Shown: positions 44,616 to 53,557, numbered from the stretch's first letter. The stretch is 64,000 nt of DNA from JASSUD01 sp031963445 (GCA_031963445.1 JASSUH010000001.1:186001-250000); one strand, 5' to 3'. Numbers and translations: made by a program. The notes: a model not told the origin generated them from the sequence alone.

Positions 44616-46313
44616 TTATTCAGTTGACTTATTGGTTGCAGCCAGCGAGGCCTGGTTCATCTCTATCAACTTTTCAATTTGCTTAGGATCTAAGCGCTTC
44701 ATCAAATGTTGATAGGGCTGGATAGGCTGCGTTGAAGTAAGCGGAGTATGCGCATCGAGCCAGCTGAGTGGCTGAATTTGCAAAAAGCTTTCTACCTGAG
44801 TCGCAAGTTGAGGTAGCACGGGCTTTAACATCAAAGTTAATAAACGGAACGCTTCTAAGCTGATGCTGCAACTTTGATGCAAGTCGTTTTCACACGCAGC
44901 ATCTTTTGCCTTTTCCCACGGTTTGACTGTATCGATATAAGCATTGACTGCATCCGTTTCTTGCAGAATGGCGCGGATAGCGCGAGCGTTGTCTCGCTCT
45001 TCGTAATGAGTGGCGATGGTTGGCACAGCGGCTCGCAGACGCGCTAATAGCGGATGATCCATCACGCTATCTTGCACGCAGCCATTAAAGCGTTTGACGA
45101 GAAAACCTGCGGTGCGGCTTGCAATGTTTAGGTATTTACCGACTAAATCGCTATTCACTCGTGATACGAAATCACCGAAATTCAAATCGATGTCTTCCAT
45201 CGTCGTATTGAGTTTGGTCGCAAAATAGTAACGCAACCATTCTGGATTAAGCTCTGTCTCTATATAACTTTGCGCGGTGATAAAAGTGCCACGTGACTTT
45301 GACATTTTTTTACCATCGACAGTTAAAAAGCCGTGCGCAAACACATTGGTAGGCGTGCGATAGCCAGAAAATTTAAGCATCGCAGGCCAAAATAGCGTGT
45401 GGAAATAAAGAATATCTTTACCAATGAAATGATATTGCTCGACTGTGCTATCTGGCTTTACCCAATCTTCAAAATTCAAATTACGCTCTTCGCATAACGC
45501 TTTAAAACTTGCGTAATAACCGACTGGTGCATCCAACCAAACATAAAAATACTTGCCGGGCGCATCGGGAATTTCAAAACCAAAATAAGGCGCATCACGC
45601 GAAATATCCCAATCAGCTAGCGTCGCCTCGCCTTCATTGCCAAGCCATTCGCGCATTTTATTGGTCGCTTCAGGTTGCGCTAATTGCGCCACCCAGTCAC
45701 GCAAAAATGTTTCGCAACGTTTATCAGAGAGACGGAAGAAATAATGTGTCGATTTTTTTCGTATCGGCGTCGCCCCAGAGAGTGCCGAATGCGGACGAAT
45801 TAAATCAGTCGGCTGATAAGTCGCACCACAGACCTCGCAAGAATCGCCATATTGATCTTCAGCTTGGCATTTTGGGCAGGTGCCTTTGATGAAGCGATCG
45901 GGCAAGAACATTTCTTTGACTGGGTCATATGCTTGCTCAATCTCACGCGCTTCGATTAAATCTGCTGCACGTAACGCAAGATAGATTTTTTCAGAAAGTG
46001 CTTGATTCTCAGCCGAATCCGTCGAGCCATAGTAATCAAATGAAATATTAAAACTCTCAAAATCACGCCGATGCTCTTGCCAGACCCGTTCAATCAACGC
46101 TTTCGGCGTCACCCCTTCTTTCTCAGCACGCAACATAATCGGCGTGCCATGCGTATCATCCGCACTCACATAGCAAACTTGATGGCCGTGCATACGCAGA
46201 GCACGCACCCAAATATCAGTCTGAATATATTCAACTAAATGACCTAAATGAATCTGCCCATTGGCATAAGGCAGTGCAGAGGTCACAAAAATACGGCGGG
46301 GTGAAGTGGGCAT
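44616..46313 (-). CDS. metG: Methionyl-tRNA synthetase, short form
   Basis: Charges tRNA-Met. 565 residues. HIGH-type motif in GQIHLGHLVEYIQTD; zinc knuckle CPKCQAEDQYGDSCEVCG; KMSKS in DGKKMSKSRGTF; anticodon-binding helical domain up to about 545. The C-terminal EMAP-II/Trbp111-like dimerisation and tRNA-binding domain present in the long (about 680-720 residue) proteobacterial enzyme is missing: the frame stops after NQASLAATNKSTE, and a terminator follows within 100 bp, so no remnant is left. E. coli MetRS truncated near residue 547 is active as a monomer, so function is likely kept. Confidence 0.96.
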   Translation of the reverse strand: MPTSPRRIFVTSALPYANGQIHLGHLVEYIQTDIWVRALRMHGHQVCYVSADDTHGTPIMLRAEKEGVTPKALIERVWQEHRRDFESFNISFDYYGSTDSAENQALSEKIYLALRAADLIEAREIEQAYDPVKEMFLPDRFIKGTCPKCQAEDQYGDSCEVCGATYQPTDLIRPHSALSGATPIRKKSTHYFFRLSDKRCETFLRDWVAQLAQPEATNKMREWLGNEGEATLADWDISRDAPYFGFEIPDAPGKYFYVWLDAPVGYYASFKALCEERNLNFEDWVKPDSTVEQYHFIGKDILYFHTLFWPAMLKFSGYRTPTNVFAHGFLTVDGKKMSKSRGTFITAQSYIETELNPEWLRYYFATKLNTTMEDIDLNFGDFVSRVNSDLVGKYLNIASRTAGFLVKRFNGCVQDSVMDHPLLARLRAAVPTIATHYEERDNARAIRAILQETDAVNAYIDTVKPWEKAKDAACENDLHQSCSISLEAFRLLTLMLKPVLPQLATQVESFLQIQPLSWLDAHTPLTSTQPIQPYQHLMKRLDPKQIEKLIEMNQASLAATNKSTE

Positions 46314-46419
46314 GGGATAAGAAGAAGCAAGCTAGATTGGAAAGGAGGGATTCTAGCAAAGCGTGGGTAGAAATTAAGGAAGCGCTTAATAAACCGGGGG
46401 CGACAGGATACACAACTAC

Positions 46420-46475
46420 GGTTTTTTTGCCGTACTAGTTGTACTTGCAGCAAAGGCCTCCCTTGCCCTCGAATG
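46420..46475. repeat. Degenerate family A relic
   Basis: TTTGCCGTACTAGTTGTACTT followed by GCAGCAAAGGCCTCCCTTG resembles the centre and one arm of family A (compare copy 5, GCCGTACCAGTTGTACTG). Termini are not recognisable. It lies between metG and the ankyrin gene. Confidence 0.5.
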
Positions 46476-46480
46476 ACTCA

Positions 46481-47542
46481 TCATTTTTCTGAGTTAATAG
46501 CCTTGGAGATATTTTTATATTTTTCCAATATATCTTTTTTATCGGCATAAAGTTCTTTTATGGCATTAAGCACAGTAGTTACATTACCTTTAATTTTAAT
46601 TTCGGCATGAATATCCGCTTCTTTTTCTATTAGAAGATCAATTAACTCTGGATCTGGATTTCTCAAAGATACAGCATGCATAATAACGCTTTTATTGTAG
46701 CCATCTTTAGCGTTAGGGTTTCCGCCATTTTCGATAATTATTTTAATAATACGGCTATCCTCAATACTTAATGCATAACGTACTGCACTTCTTTCACCTG
46801 AATCTTTTACATTTGGATCAGGCTTCGCTTCTTCTTCAAATAATTTTTTAATTTTCTCATAACTATTATCTTTAGAGCGCCCATCCATAGCACGCTTAAC
46901 CGATGCTATAAGAGAAAAATTATTTTCATTTCTATTAAATAAATTATCTGTATCTGGCTTATATATTTCTTCTTTTTTATCTTTCAAGATTGGATATTCG
47001 CCTAAAAGCTCTTCTTCAATAGCCTTTACCTGCTCTACCTCTTCTCCTATCTCATCAGTAGATCGTCTGAAGCCATAGGGATTTTCACTTGCTTTTTTTG
47101 CTCTAGATTCAATCGGAGCTAATCCTAGCTTATTCTTACCCTCTTCACTGCCCCCATGTTCAAAACACCATTTAGCAAAAAGAGGAAGAACAAAATGCAT
47201 AGGGGTACAGTTTTCGTTATCCTTAGCGTTGAGGTCTCCACCCCAAAAAACTAAATACATTAGTATTTTCATGGGAACTTGTGCATCTCTTTTAAGAGTT
47301 GCGAGAGCAAGATGGTGAATTACTGTCTGCCCTTTATTGTTTGGAATATTAATATATTCTTTCAAGTTAACTGAATCTTCCCCATTTGATTTTTCCATGA
47401 GGAAGGAATCTATCGAATTAAGGCTATTATTCTTAGCCAATTCAAATAAATCTATTTCAATTTTGCTATTTTTCTGCTGCACATCAGCAGCATTTTGACG
47501 CCAAATGCTTATCGTATTTGGCGTAATAGAAGATGAATTCAT
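46481..47542 (-). CDS. Ankyrin-repeat protein
   Basis: 353 residues from ATG 47542 (MNSSSITPNTISIWR); a TTG four codons earlier is in frame. At least four degenerate ankyrin repeats: NKGQTVIHHLALATLKR, GGDLNAKDNENCTPMHFVLP, GERSAVRYALSIEDSRIIKI with NGGNPNAKDGYNKSVIMHAV, and NPDPELIDLLIEKEADIHAE. A charged, unrepeated middle (about 150-235) separates the two pairs. No signal peptide. Strikingly AT-rich compared with metG and ctaB on either side. Ankyrin proteins in intracellular bacteria often act as host-directed effectors; the target is unknown. Confidence 0.8.
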   Translation of the reverse strand: MNSSSITPNTISIWRQNAADVQQKNSKIEIDLFELAKNNSLNSIDSFLMEKSNGEDSVNLKEYINIPNNKGQTVIHHLALATLKRDAQVPMKILMYLVFWGGDLNAKDNENCTPMHFVLPLFAKWCFEHGGSEEGKNKLGLAPIESRAKKASENPYGFRRSTDEIGEEVEQVKAIEEELLGEYPILKDKKEEIYKPDTDNLFNRNENNFSLIASVKRAMDGRSKDNSYEKIKKLFEEEAKPDPNVKDSGERSAVRYALSIEDSRIIKIIIENGGNPNAKDGYNKSVIMHAVSLRNPDPELIDLLIEKEADIHAEIKIKGNVTTVLNAIKELYADKKDILEKYKNISKAINSEK

Positions 47543-47876
47543 TAGATTTCTCAATAGACAATAAAAGCCTAATTTTTAAATTAGTATACTCTTGCTATAC
47601 ATTATATTTTGACTCTCTTTTTTGCGATTTGTTCCTACTGCGCCATCTAATAGCGTTGATAGGTGTCGCTAGTCAGTTAAAGATGTGCATTCAATCATCA
47701 GAAGAAGCGCCATCCAGCCGCACTATTTTTAATGGATTCGTATTGCTTTATCGTGCTGAAAAGGCGTGCCTGTCGCTCCCGATTTATTCAACGTCTTAAC
47801 GCAGATCAATCGATAACACTCGTTTAGCTCAAACAGCACCTCGTGCTGAGCAAAACTGACAAAGAAATGCACTTGA
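47543..47876. other. Intergenic region ankyrin gene-ctaB
   Basis: About 330 bp, AT-rich near the ankyrin gene. No repeat family member, promoter or terminator was recognised. An open frame on the plus strand here (to 47799) has no support. In Burkholderia a SCO1/SenC gene often follows ctaB at this point; I see no remnant of it. Confidence 0.4.
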
Positions 47877-48782
47877 TTAAATACTACGCATTATTTGCAA
47901 ATAATGATCTACCAGCAGTGCCAAAAAGAGCAGCGATAGGTAGATGATTGAATAGCGGAAGGTTTGGCGGGCTAACGCATCAGAATAATTACGCCAGATG
48001 CGCCAGGCATAACGAATAAAAATAGCGCCTAGCGCAACTGCGGCAATTAAATATAAGACGCCGCTCATTCTCGTGGCGAAAGGTAATAGCGAAACGCCAA
48101 AAAGGATGAAGCTGTAGAGCAAGATATGTAAGCGGGTGAACTTTTCGCCATGTGTGATCGGTAACATGGGTAAGTTAGCTTGCTGGTAGTCTTGCCGACG
48201 GTAGAGGGCGAGTGCCCAAAAATGGGGTGGGGTCCAGACAAAAATAATCAGCACTAAGATCCAGGCTTCAGCTGGCACCGAGTTAGTTACGGCAGCCCAA
48301 CCAAGTGCCGGTGGCATTGCACCAGCTGCGCCGCCAATTACAATATTTTGTGGCGTTGCAGGCTTTAACAGCAGCGTGTAAATCAGCGCGTAGCCGACGA
48401 AAGTGGCAAGCGTTAGCCACAAGGTCAGTAAGTTGGTGAATAGATAGAGCGCAAGCATGCCAAGCATGCCCAAGCCAGCCGCAAAAACGAGAATTTGCCG
48501 CGGCAAAATTTCACCACTAGCCGACGCGCGCCAAGCTGTGCGACGCATTAGCGCATCGGCTTTTTTTTCAATTAGGCAATTGATCGCAAAAGCAGCCGCG
48601 GCCAGCAGCCAAATGCCCAGCGCCCCGCCAAGCAAAGTAGGCCACGGCACGATGCCAGGGCTTGCTAAAAACATGCCGATCACTGCGCAAAACACCGCTA
48701 GTTGCGTAACGCGCGGCTTAGTTAACGCGTAATACTGGGCTAGGCGGTGACGGTTCAATAACGACAAAGTGAGACTTCCCAT
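47877..48782 (-). CDS. ctaB: Heme O synthase (protoheme IX farnesyltransferase)
   Basis: Adds a farnesyl group to protoheme, making heme O for cytochrome oxidase. UbiA-fold membrane protein with eight or nine helices. Prenyl-binding motif NCLIEKKADALMRRT, then GGAAGAMPPALGWAAVT and TPPHFWALALYRRQDYQQAN. I use ATG 48782 (MGSLTLSLLNRHRLAQYYAL); the frame opens at TTG five codons upstream. Downstream of ctaA by 17 bp. Confidence 0.97.
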   Translation of the reverse strand: MGSLTLSLLNRHRLAQYYALTKPRVTQLAVFCAVIGMFLASPGIVPWPTLLGGALGIWLLAAAAFAINCLIEKKADALMRRTAWRASASGEILPRQILVFAAGLGMLGMLALYLFTNLLTLWLTLATFVGYALIYTLLLKPATPQNIVIGGAAGAMPPALGWAAVTNSVPAEAWILVLIIFVWTPPHFWALALYRRQDYQQANLPMLPITHGEKFTRLHILLYSFILFGVSLLPFATRMSGVLYLIAAVALGAIFIRYAWRIWRNYSDALARQTFRYSIIYLSLLFLALLVDHYLQIMRSI

Positions 48783-48799
48783 AAAGCTAATCGTCAATT

Positions 48800-49870
48800 T
48801 TAAGTAATTTGCCGACGCGCAGCGGCAATTCGATAATTCAAACCTACGCTCAATAACACTAGTACAGCTGCGCCGCCATTATGAGCTAGTGCAATCAACA
48901 GCGGCCATTTCAGCACGATATTGGAGAGGCCTGTTGCAAACTGTACGGCCAGCATAATCAGCAGCCCTATGGCCAACGGGCGTAATGCGCTGAAATGGCG
49001 TAACTGCATCCCTAGCCAAGCCAAGTATGCAAACACCACCATAGCGAAGGTGCGATGCGTCCAATGTATTGCTACCATTGCCTGTTGCATGATTAATTCA
49101 TCACCAGGCACGCGACCAAGCGTGCGCCATACTTCAAAACCTCGCGCAAAATTCATCGGCGGTAGCCAAGCGCCATTGCAAGTCGGAAAATCGGTACAAG
49201 CCAACATCGCATAATTAGCGCTGACCCAACCGCCAAGTGCAATTTGCACAATCAGCAAGCCCAGTCCAAGCAACGCTGCTGGCTGCCAGCGTATCAGTGC
49301 TGGGTCTGGCCTTGATATTACGGTACGACTCGACGCCAACCAACCTAATGCACCCAGCAACGTGATGCCTAGCAACAAATGTGTTGTAACCACCCAAGGC
49401 TCTAGTTTTAAGGTTACGGTCCAAGCACCAAATGCACCTTGCAAACAAATTAGCCCGAGCAAGGCAAGAGGCCAAGCTAAAGGAATACGCCACGTTTTAC
49501 GCTTCAGAAAAGCTAAAACCACCTGCGCCACAATCAACACACCCAATGTCATCGCCAGATAACGATGAATCATCTCAATCCAGGCTTTCGTCAGCGTAAC
49601 CGGTCCATTAGGTAGCGCCTGCTGCGCTGCCTGAATTTCTGCTTGTGCGATAAATGGCGATGATGTGCCATAACACCCCGGCCAATCTGGACAGCCAAGC
49701 CCAGAATCTGTCAGGCGTGTGAAGCTACCAAAAATAATCAGATCAAGCGTCAGCCAAACCGCCACCCATACCAACTTGCCAAATTTATCGACTGCTTTAT
49801 GTCTCAATACATAAACAAGTGGAAGCAACGCTAAGCTCAGACCAATGAGGGCCAATTGCAAAATAAACAT
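48800..49870 (-). CDS. ctaA: Heme A synthase (CtaA/Cox15)
   Basis: Oxidises heme O to heme A. 356 residues, eight helices. Conserved loop DSGLGCPDWPGCYG, haem-ligand histidines in EMIHRYLAMTLGV, VTTHLLLGITLLG, AIHWTHRTFAMVVF and ALAHNGGAAVLVLL; second Cys pair LACTDFPTCNG. Starts at ATG 49870. A family B repeat separates it from the SCO-like gene upstream. Confidence 0.97.
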   Translation of the reverse strand: MFILQLALIGLSLALLPLVYVLRHKAVDKFGKLVWVAVWLTLDLIIFGSFTRLTDSGLGCPDWPGCYGTSSPFIAQAEIQAAQQALPNGPVTLTKAWIEMIHRYLAMTLGVLIVAQVVLAFLKRKTWRIPLAWPLALLGLICLQGAFGAWTVTLKLEPWVVTTHLLLGITLLGALGWLASSRTVISRPDPALIRWQPAALLGLGLLIVQIALGGWVSANYAMLACTDFPTCNGAWLPPMNFARGFEVWRTLGRVPGDELIMQQAMVAIHWTHRTFAMVVFAYLAWLGMQLRHFSALRPLAIGLLIMLAVQFATGLSNIVLKWPLLIALAHNGGAAVLVLLSVGLNYRIAAARRQIT

Positions 49871-49931
49871 GCCGTTATGTCTTTCTTCTCTACAAATTTG
49901 CGCAAAATGATTTCAGCCTGCTACGACATAG

Positions 49932-50095
49932 GAATCTGTTCAAAATCCTCAGAAATTACCCTTGAGGCCGTAATGTTGGGGTTCCTGCGTCACCCCAACC
50001 TATGAAAATGCCAAAGAATTATAGGTTGGGGTGACGCAGGAACCCCAACACAACCCACTTTTGAGAGATCGTGAACAAGCTCTTAGCAGCGTCAC
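49932..50095. repeat. Family B palindromic repeat, copy 9
   Basis: Symmetrical unit: AATCTGTTCAAAATCCTCAG, hairpin core about 49975-49998 (GTTCCTGCGTC loop), spacer, second core about 50025-50049, ACAACCCACTTTTGAGAG and ATCGTGAACAAGCTCT. It ends 13 bp from the stop of the SCO-like gene. Confidence 0.88.
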
Positions 50096-50106
50096 GCTTC
50101 CCTTTT

Positions 50107-50766
50107 CTAACCAATACCCGACCATTTCAATAATTTAGTTAAATCTTTATTGATCTTAGTAGGGTCAGCATTCTTCGGGAAACGCATGATTAAATTGCCA
50201 TTCGGGTCAATCAAATAAATATGATCTGTCATTGCTGTATTTGCTTCAGCAGGCAACCAATCGGCTAATGCACTAGCATCAGCCTGTAGTAAACGGATAT
50301 CAGGGTAAAGGCCCGTAATGGCGGTGGCGACTGGCGCATTGTCGGTGCGCAGCCAAATGGTGTTGACACGTTCACGCTCGTTGCCTTGCGCCGCGCGTAT
50401 TTGACGCATGAAATACAATTTTTTGACGCACTTCTCGGTGCAGCTGCTGGCATCGACCATCAACATTAGCCACTTGCCGCTTAGCGTATGCATTGGCACT
50501 AGACCATCGTGCTCAGTGCGCACCGTAAGCGTTGCGGGGATAGGTCGTTGCGGTTCAAGCAAAAGGCCATAATTAACGGCTGCCCCAGCCGGTTTGAAGA
50601 AGTAGTACGCCAAATAAGCAGCAATCACAGGTGCTGCGCAAATTGCGGCTACCAGCCAAATTACCCACGTACGGTGGCGTTTAACTGGCTTTAGCGCATC
50701 GCTTGGCTCGCTGCGCGAGGCTACGCTGTCTGGCAATGTTGCTGAAGTACGATAAGTTTTTACCAT
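50107..50766 (-). CDS. SCO-like thioredoxin-fold membrane protein
   Basis: 219 residues: one N-terminal helix (WVIWLVAAICAAPVIAAYLA) and a periplasmic thioredoxin-like domain with GKWLMLMVDASSCTEKCVKK (CxxxC, as in SCO copper chaperones) and DHIYLIDPNGNLIMRFP near the end. In Burkholderia such a gene lies between SURF1 and ctaA in the oxidase cluster. A role in copper delivery or Cu(A) thiol reduction is likely but inferred. Starts three bases after the SURF1 stop. Confidence 0.85.
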   Translation of the reverse strand: MVKTYRTSATLPDSVASRSEPSDALKPVKRHRTWVIWLVAAICAAPVIAAYLAYYFFKPAGAAVNYGLLLEPQRPIPATLTVRTEHDGLVPMHTLSGKWLMLMVDASSCTEKCVKKLYFMRQIRAAQGNERERVNTIWLRTDNAPVATAITGLYPDIRLLQADASALADWLPAEANTAMTDHIYLIDPNGNLIMRFPKNADPTKINKDLTKLLKWSGIG

Positions 50767-50769
50767 TTT

Positions 50770-51495
50770 TTACTCAGTTGCTGCATCACGTTTTGCGCCG
50801 CGTACAGCGCAATACAAACCCAAAATTAGCGTAACGGCAGACATTGCCCACCATTGCACCATATAGCCATAATTACGATCAACGCCGTTCATCGCGGCTG
50901 GCCATTCGCGTATTAGATGATCGTCTATATCATTGTTAGTCTGTTGGATTAAAAAAGGTTGCAGGGGCAAACCTGTTTCTGCGCGATATTGTTCAATCTC
51001 TAGATTTTGTCGAATCTTAATGTGCGCGGCCGAACCACCCTTCCCCAGTTCAAATAAGCGAGGCGGATGCGCGCGGGCAATACCTATCACTTCGATCTCG
51101 CCTACTGGTGTGTAATAAGGGGTCAGCGCAGTGCGCTGCAAAGCATCACGCGGCAACCAGCCACGTTCTACCAGTACATAACCACCATCGTTAAGCGCAA
51201 GTGGCATCAGTACATAAAAACCAGGAAGACCATTATGCGGACGGTTATCCAAATACACCGCATACTCCGGCATCAAACGGCCACGCGCACTAACGGGCCG
51301 GAATTCAATCTCAGTTAAAGGAATAAGCTTGGCGCCTACTGGCACCGGTGCTGCATGCTCAAAACTGGCTAAATGCGCCGCCAACGCTTCCTTTTGGTGT
51401 GCCCGCGCACGCTGCCAAAAGCCCAAACGTAACGTCAGTGCCACCACGGCAAGCACCAGTAGCGCCGGCCAAAAGCGTATTTTTAAGCGCAGCAT
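50770..51495 (-). CDS. SURF1-family cytochrome oxidase assembly protein
   Basis: 241 residues with the SURF1 layout: N-terminal helix (FWPALLVLAVVALTLRLGFWQ, ending in the conserved GxWQ), periplasmic domain with VYLDNRPHNGLPGFYVLMPL and VERGWLPRD, HLIREWPAAM, NYGYMVQWWAM, and a C-terminal helix. Assists heme A insertion into subunit I. Confidence 0.95.
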   Translation of the reverse strand: MLRLKIRFWPALLVLAVVALTLRLGFWQRARAHQKEALAAHLASFEHAAPVPVGAKLIPLTEIEFRPVSARGRLMPEYAVYLDNRPHNGLPGFYVLMPLALNDGGYVLVERGWLPRDALQRTALTPYYTPVGEIEVIGIARAHPPRLFELGKGGSAAHIKIRQNLEIEQYRAETGLPLQPFLIQQTNNDIDDHLIREWPAAMNGVDRNYGYMVQWWAMSAVTLILGLYCAVRGAKRDAATE

Positions 51496-51783
51496 TTAAT
51501 TAACCTTTCGCAAACCGATTGAGGAAAAAGGCTGATCCAAGCGGAAATAAATAATGCCCATACAGATAATAAATTGACACAAGCCACCATCAAGCAACGT
51601 CAAATACTGCTTATCTTCGCTTGAGGATTTTTCTGTAATGAGATAATAATGAAATCAAAAAATCTCTGCCTTTTAGCGGTAAGTTACACCTACTAAAAAC
51701 AGCCCACGATATTTTTAAAAGTCGACCTCAAATTGGCGCCTTCTAGGGAGATCGTGAACAGACTTTCAGGAAACTTTTACGAC

Positions 51784-52005
51784 ATGTCTACTATGCCCAT
51801 TCTCGTTGCTATCGTCTTTACCTTGATTATCGCCAGCATGGGCTGTGCGCTTTATTTCATGATGCATGACCGCGGCACCACCAAACGCATGGTGTATTCG
51901 CTGATGCTGCGCGTGGGCCTCTCGATCGGGCTTTTCTTGTTCATCCTGTTTGCTTACTGGATGAATTGGATTCAGAGCACCGGCATCCGCTACGTTAGTC
52001 ACTAA
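51784..52005 (+). CDS. Small twin-transmembrane protein (DUF2909-like)
   Basis: 73 residues from ATG 51784 (MSTMPILVAIVFTLIIASMG); ATG 51793 is possible. Two helices (PILVAIVFTLIIASMGCALYF, VGLSIGLFLFILFAYWMNWI) joined by a short positively charged loop DRGTTKRMVYSL. This type stands in the same place in Burkholderia oxidase clusters, opposite in direction to SURF1. Likely oxidase-related, function unproven. A hairpin terminator follows. Confidence 0.85.
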   Translation: MSTMPILVAIVFTLIIASMGCALYFMMHDRGTTKRMVYSLMLRVGLSIGLFLFILFAYWMNWIQSTGIRYVSH

Positions 52006-52013
52006 TGTGCAAA

Positions 52014-52041
52014 AGCGGGGCATGCCCCGCTCTCAATTTAT
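52014..52041 (+). terminator. Hairpin terminator after the twin-TM gene
   Basis: AGCGGGGCATGCCCCGCT is a perfect palindrome at 52014-52031, followed by CTCAATTTATTT. It starts 8 bp after the stop. The U-tract is interrupted. Confidence 0.6.
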
Positions 52042-52051
52042 TTAAGTGCCT

Positions 52052-52112
52052 CAAGAACTTGTTGAGGCTCTCTCTGGTGCCCTTGCGCCAACTCAGACAA
52101 TATAAAAAGAGA
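52052..52112. repeat. Truncated family A relic next to copy 7
   Basis: AAGAACTTGTTGAGGCTCTC, then CTCTGGTGCCCTTGCGCC and CAGACAATATAAA resemble the left arm and centre of family A. It breaks off and is followed 12 bp later by the complete copy 7 in the same direction. Confidence 0.65.
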
Positions 52113-52123
52113 GCCACAGACTT

Positions 52124-52230
52124 TTAGAACTTGTTTAGGGCCTTCCTGGTGGCCTCGCACCGCCGCAGACAGTACAAAAACGTACGGCAAGGCGGCGCGA
52201 GGGCGCCAGGGAGGTCCTAAACAAGTTCTA
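52124..52230. repeat. Family A palindromic repeat, copy 7 (ends in the subunit III stop)
   Basis: Full copy, orientation as copy 1: AGAACTTGTTTAGGG to CCTAAACAAGTTCT. The right terminus supplies the TAG stop (T plus AG) of cytochrome oxidase subunit III. Confidence 0.9.
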
Positions 52231-53088
52231 AAGCCAGTAGACGACTACGTACACGCCCAACCACACCACATCAACAAAGTGCCAATACCAAGCTGCACCT
52301 TCAAAAGCAAAATGGTGATCTGGCTTAAAGTGGCCGCGAAGCAGGCGCACTAACACAACGCTTAGCATTAAGGCGCCGAGGGTGACGTGGAAGCCATGAA
52401 AACCCGTCAGCAGGAAAAACGTTGAGCCGTACATGCCCGAGCTTAGCTTCAGATTAAGTGCGTGATAGGCATGAAAATACTCAAAGCCCTGCATAAACAA
52501 AAAGATCACGCCAAGCAATACGGTGGCGGCCAGCCAAGCGCTTGCTTTTTTGCGATGATCCTCGCGCAGTGCATGGTGTGCCACTGTTAGCGTAGCGCCG
52601 GAGAGCAATAATAAGGCAGTGTTGATGGTGGGTATTGGCCATGGCGTCATCGACTTGAATTCTGCATTCAAACCAGATGGCCCTGAGTTTGGCCACCCTG
52701 CTGCAAAATCTGGCCAGAGCAATTTGTGATCAAGATCGCCCAATGATTGGTCAGTAAATTGGCGAGCGAAAAAGAGTGCGCCGAAGAAAGCCGCAAAGAA
52801 CATCACCTCAGAGAAAATAAACCAGCTCATGCTCCAACGATACGAGGCATCGATACGCTTGCCATAGGCTCCACTTTCCGATTCGTGAATCGAATCACCA
52901 AACCAGCGCCATAACACAACGGCCAGCCAGGCTAAGCCTACGGCAAACCCGAACGGCGCCCAAGTTTGATGGTTAAGCCAGCCAGCTAGCGCAACCATCA
53001 TGCAAAACAAACCAATCGCAGCAGCAATCGGATGTGCTGACGCGTGTGGCACAAAGTAATAAGGTGTTTTGGAAGGGGTTCTCTTCAT
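52228..53088 (-). CDS. ctaE: Cytochrome c oxidase subunit III
   Basis: 286 residues, seven helices. Conserved RWSMSWFIFSEVMFFAAFFG, TINTALLLLSGATLTVAHHA, FLLTGFHGFHVTLGALML, and the end AAWYWHFVDVVWLGVYVVVYW, a normal C-terminus despite the repeat-supplied stop. Helps stabilise subunit I and its proton uptake. ATG 53088. Confidence 0.98.
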   Translation of the reverse strand: MKRTPSKTPYYFVPHASAHPIAAAIGLFCMMVALAGWLNHQTWAPFGFAVGLAWLAVVLWRWFGDSIHESESGAYGKRIDASYRWSMSWFIFSEVMFFAAFFGALFFARQFTDQSLGDLDHKLLWPDFAAGWPNSGPSGLNAEFKSMTPWPIPTINTALLLLSGATLTVAHHALREDHRKKASAWLAATVLLGVIFLFMQGFEYFHAYHALNLKLSSGMYGSTFFLLTGFHGFHVTLGALMLSVVLVRLLRGHFKPDHHFAFEGAAWYWHFVDVVWLGVYVVVYWL

Positions 53089-53144
53089 TTTTAAAAGCGC
53101 TTAGAAACTATCTACAAAATTATCTGCTGGGGAGTCTTATATCT

Positions 53145-53213
53145 TATTAAACGTAAATGGGTAGTCATGTTGGGGTTCCGTATTTAATTAAACCCTTCAC
53201 CCCAACCTACAGA
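53145..53213. repeat. Family B palindromic repeat, copy 10 (short)
   Basis: GGGTAGTCATG, then hairpin core about 53170-53205 with a TTTAATTAAA-containing loop. Outer termini are not recognisable. It lies between DUF2970 and subunit III. Confidence 0.8.
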
Positions 53214-53229
53214 CATTGACGCAGAATAC

Positions 53230-53454
53230 TCATTTCGCATGCCTGACGACCACATGCGCAAGCATTATTAGCACGCCAACAAAGAGCGCCGCAGTGACTA
53301 AACCCGCGACAATCACGTGCAGCGGATTTAGTTGCATATCGCCTTCTAACCCACCTCGCTTACGTATACCCAAAAATGACCAAAGCACCGCTTTTATCGA
53401 TTTTGCAAAGCTCATCTTTTTCACGGAAGGCTGTAGAGGTTCTAAGTTATTCAT
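53230..53454 (-). CDS. DUF2970 small membrane protein
   Basis: 74 residues: amphipathic KKMSFAKSIKAVLWSFLGIRKR with the conserved SFxGIRK-type motif, then one helix HVIVAGLVTAALFVGVLIML. In Burkholderia this gene stands between ctaG (cox11) and subunit III; here it is kept while ctaG is gone. ATG 53454. Function unknown. Confidence 0.85.
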   Translation of the reverse strand: MNNLEPLQPSVKKMSFAKSIKAVLWSFLGIRKRGGLEGDMQLNPLHVIVAGLVTAALFVGVLIMLAHVVVRHAK

Positions 53455-53557
53455 ACTTCACCACTCGCACTCTTATGATCGCGCCTCTATCAGGCTCACT
53501 TTGAACAGGTTATTGCTTGCAAACCACACGCTATGGAATGCAAGAGTAGATTTCCAT

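Noticed and set aside
47533..47799. 88-codon open frame on the plus strand downstream of ctaB
   Set aside because: No ribosome-binding site, overlaps the 5' end of the ankyrin gene, odd composition and no recognisable domain.
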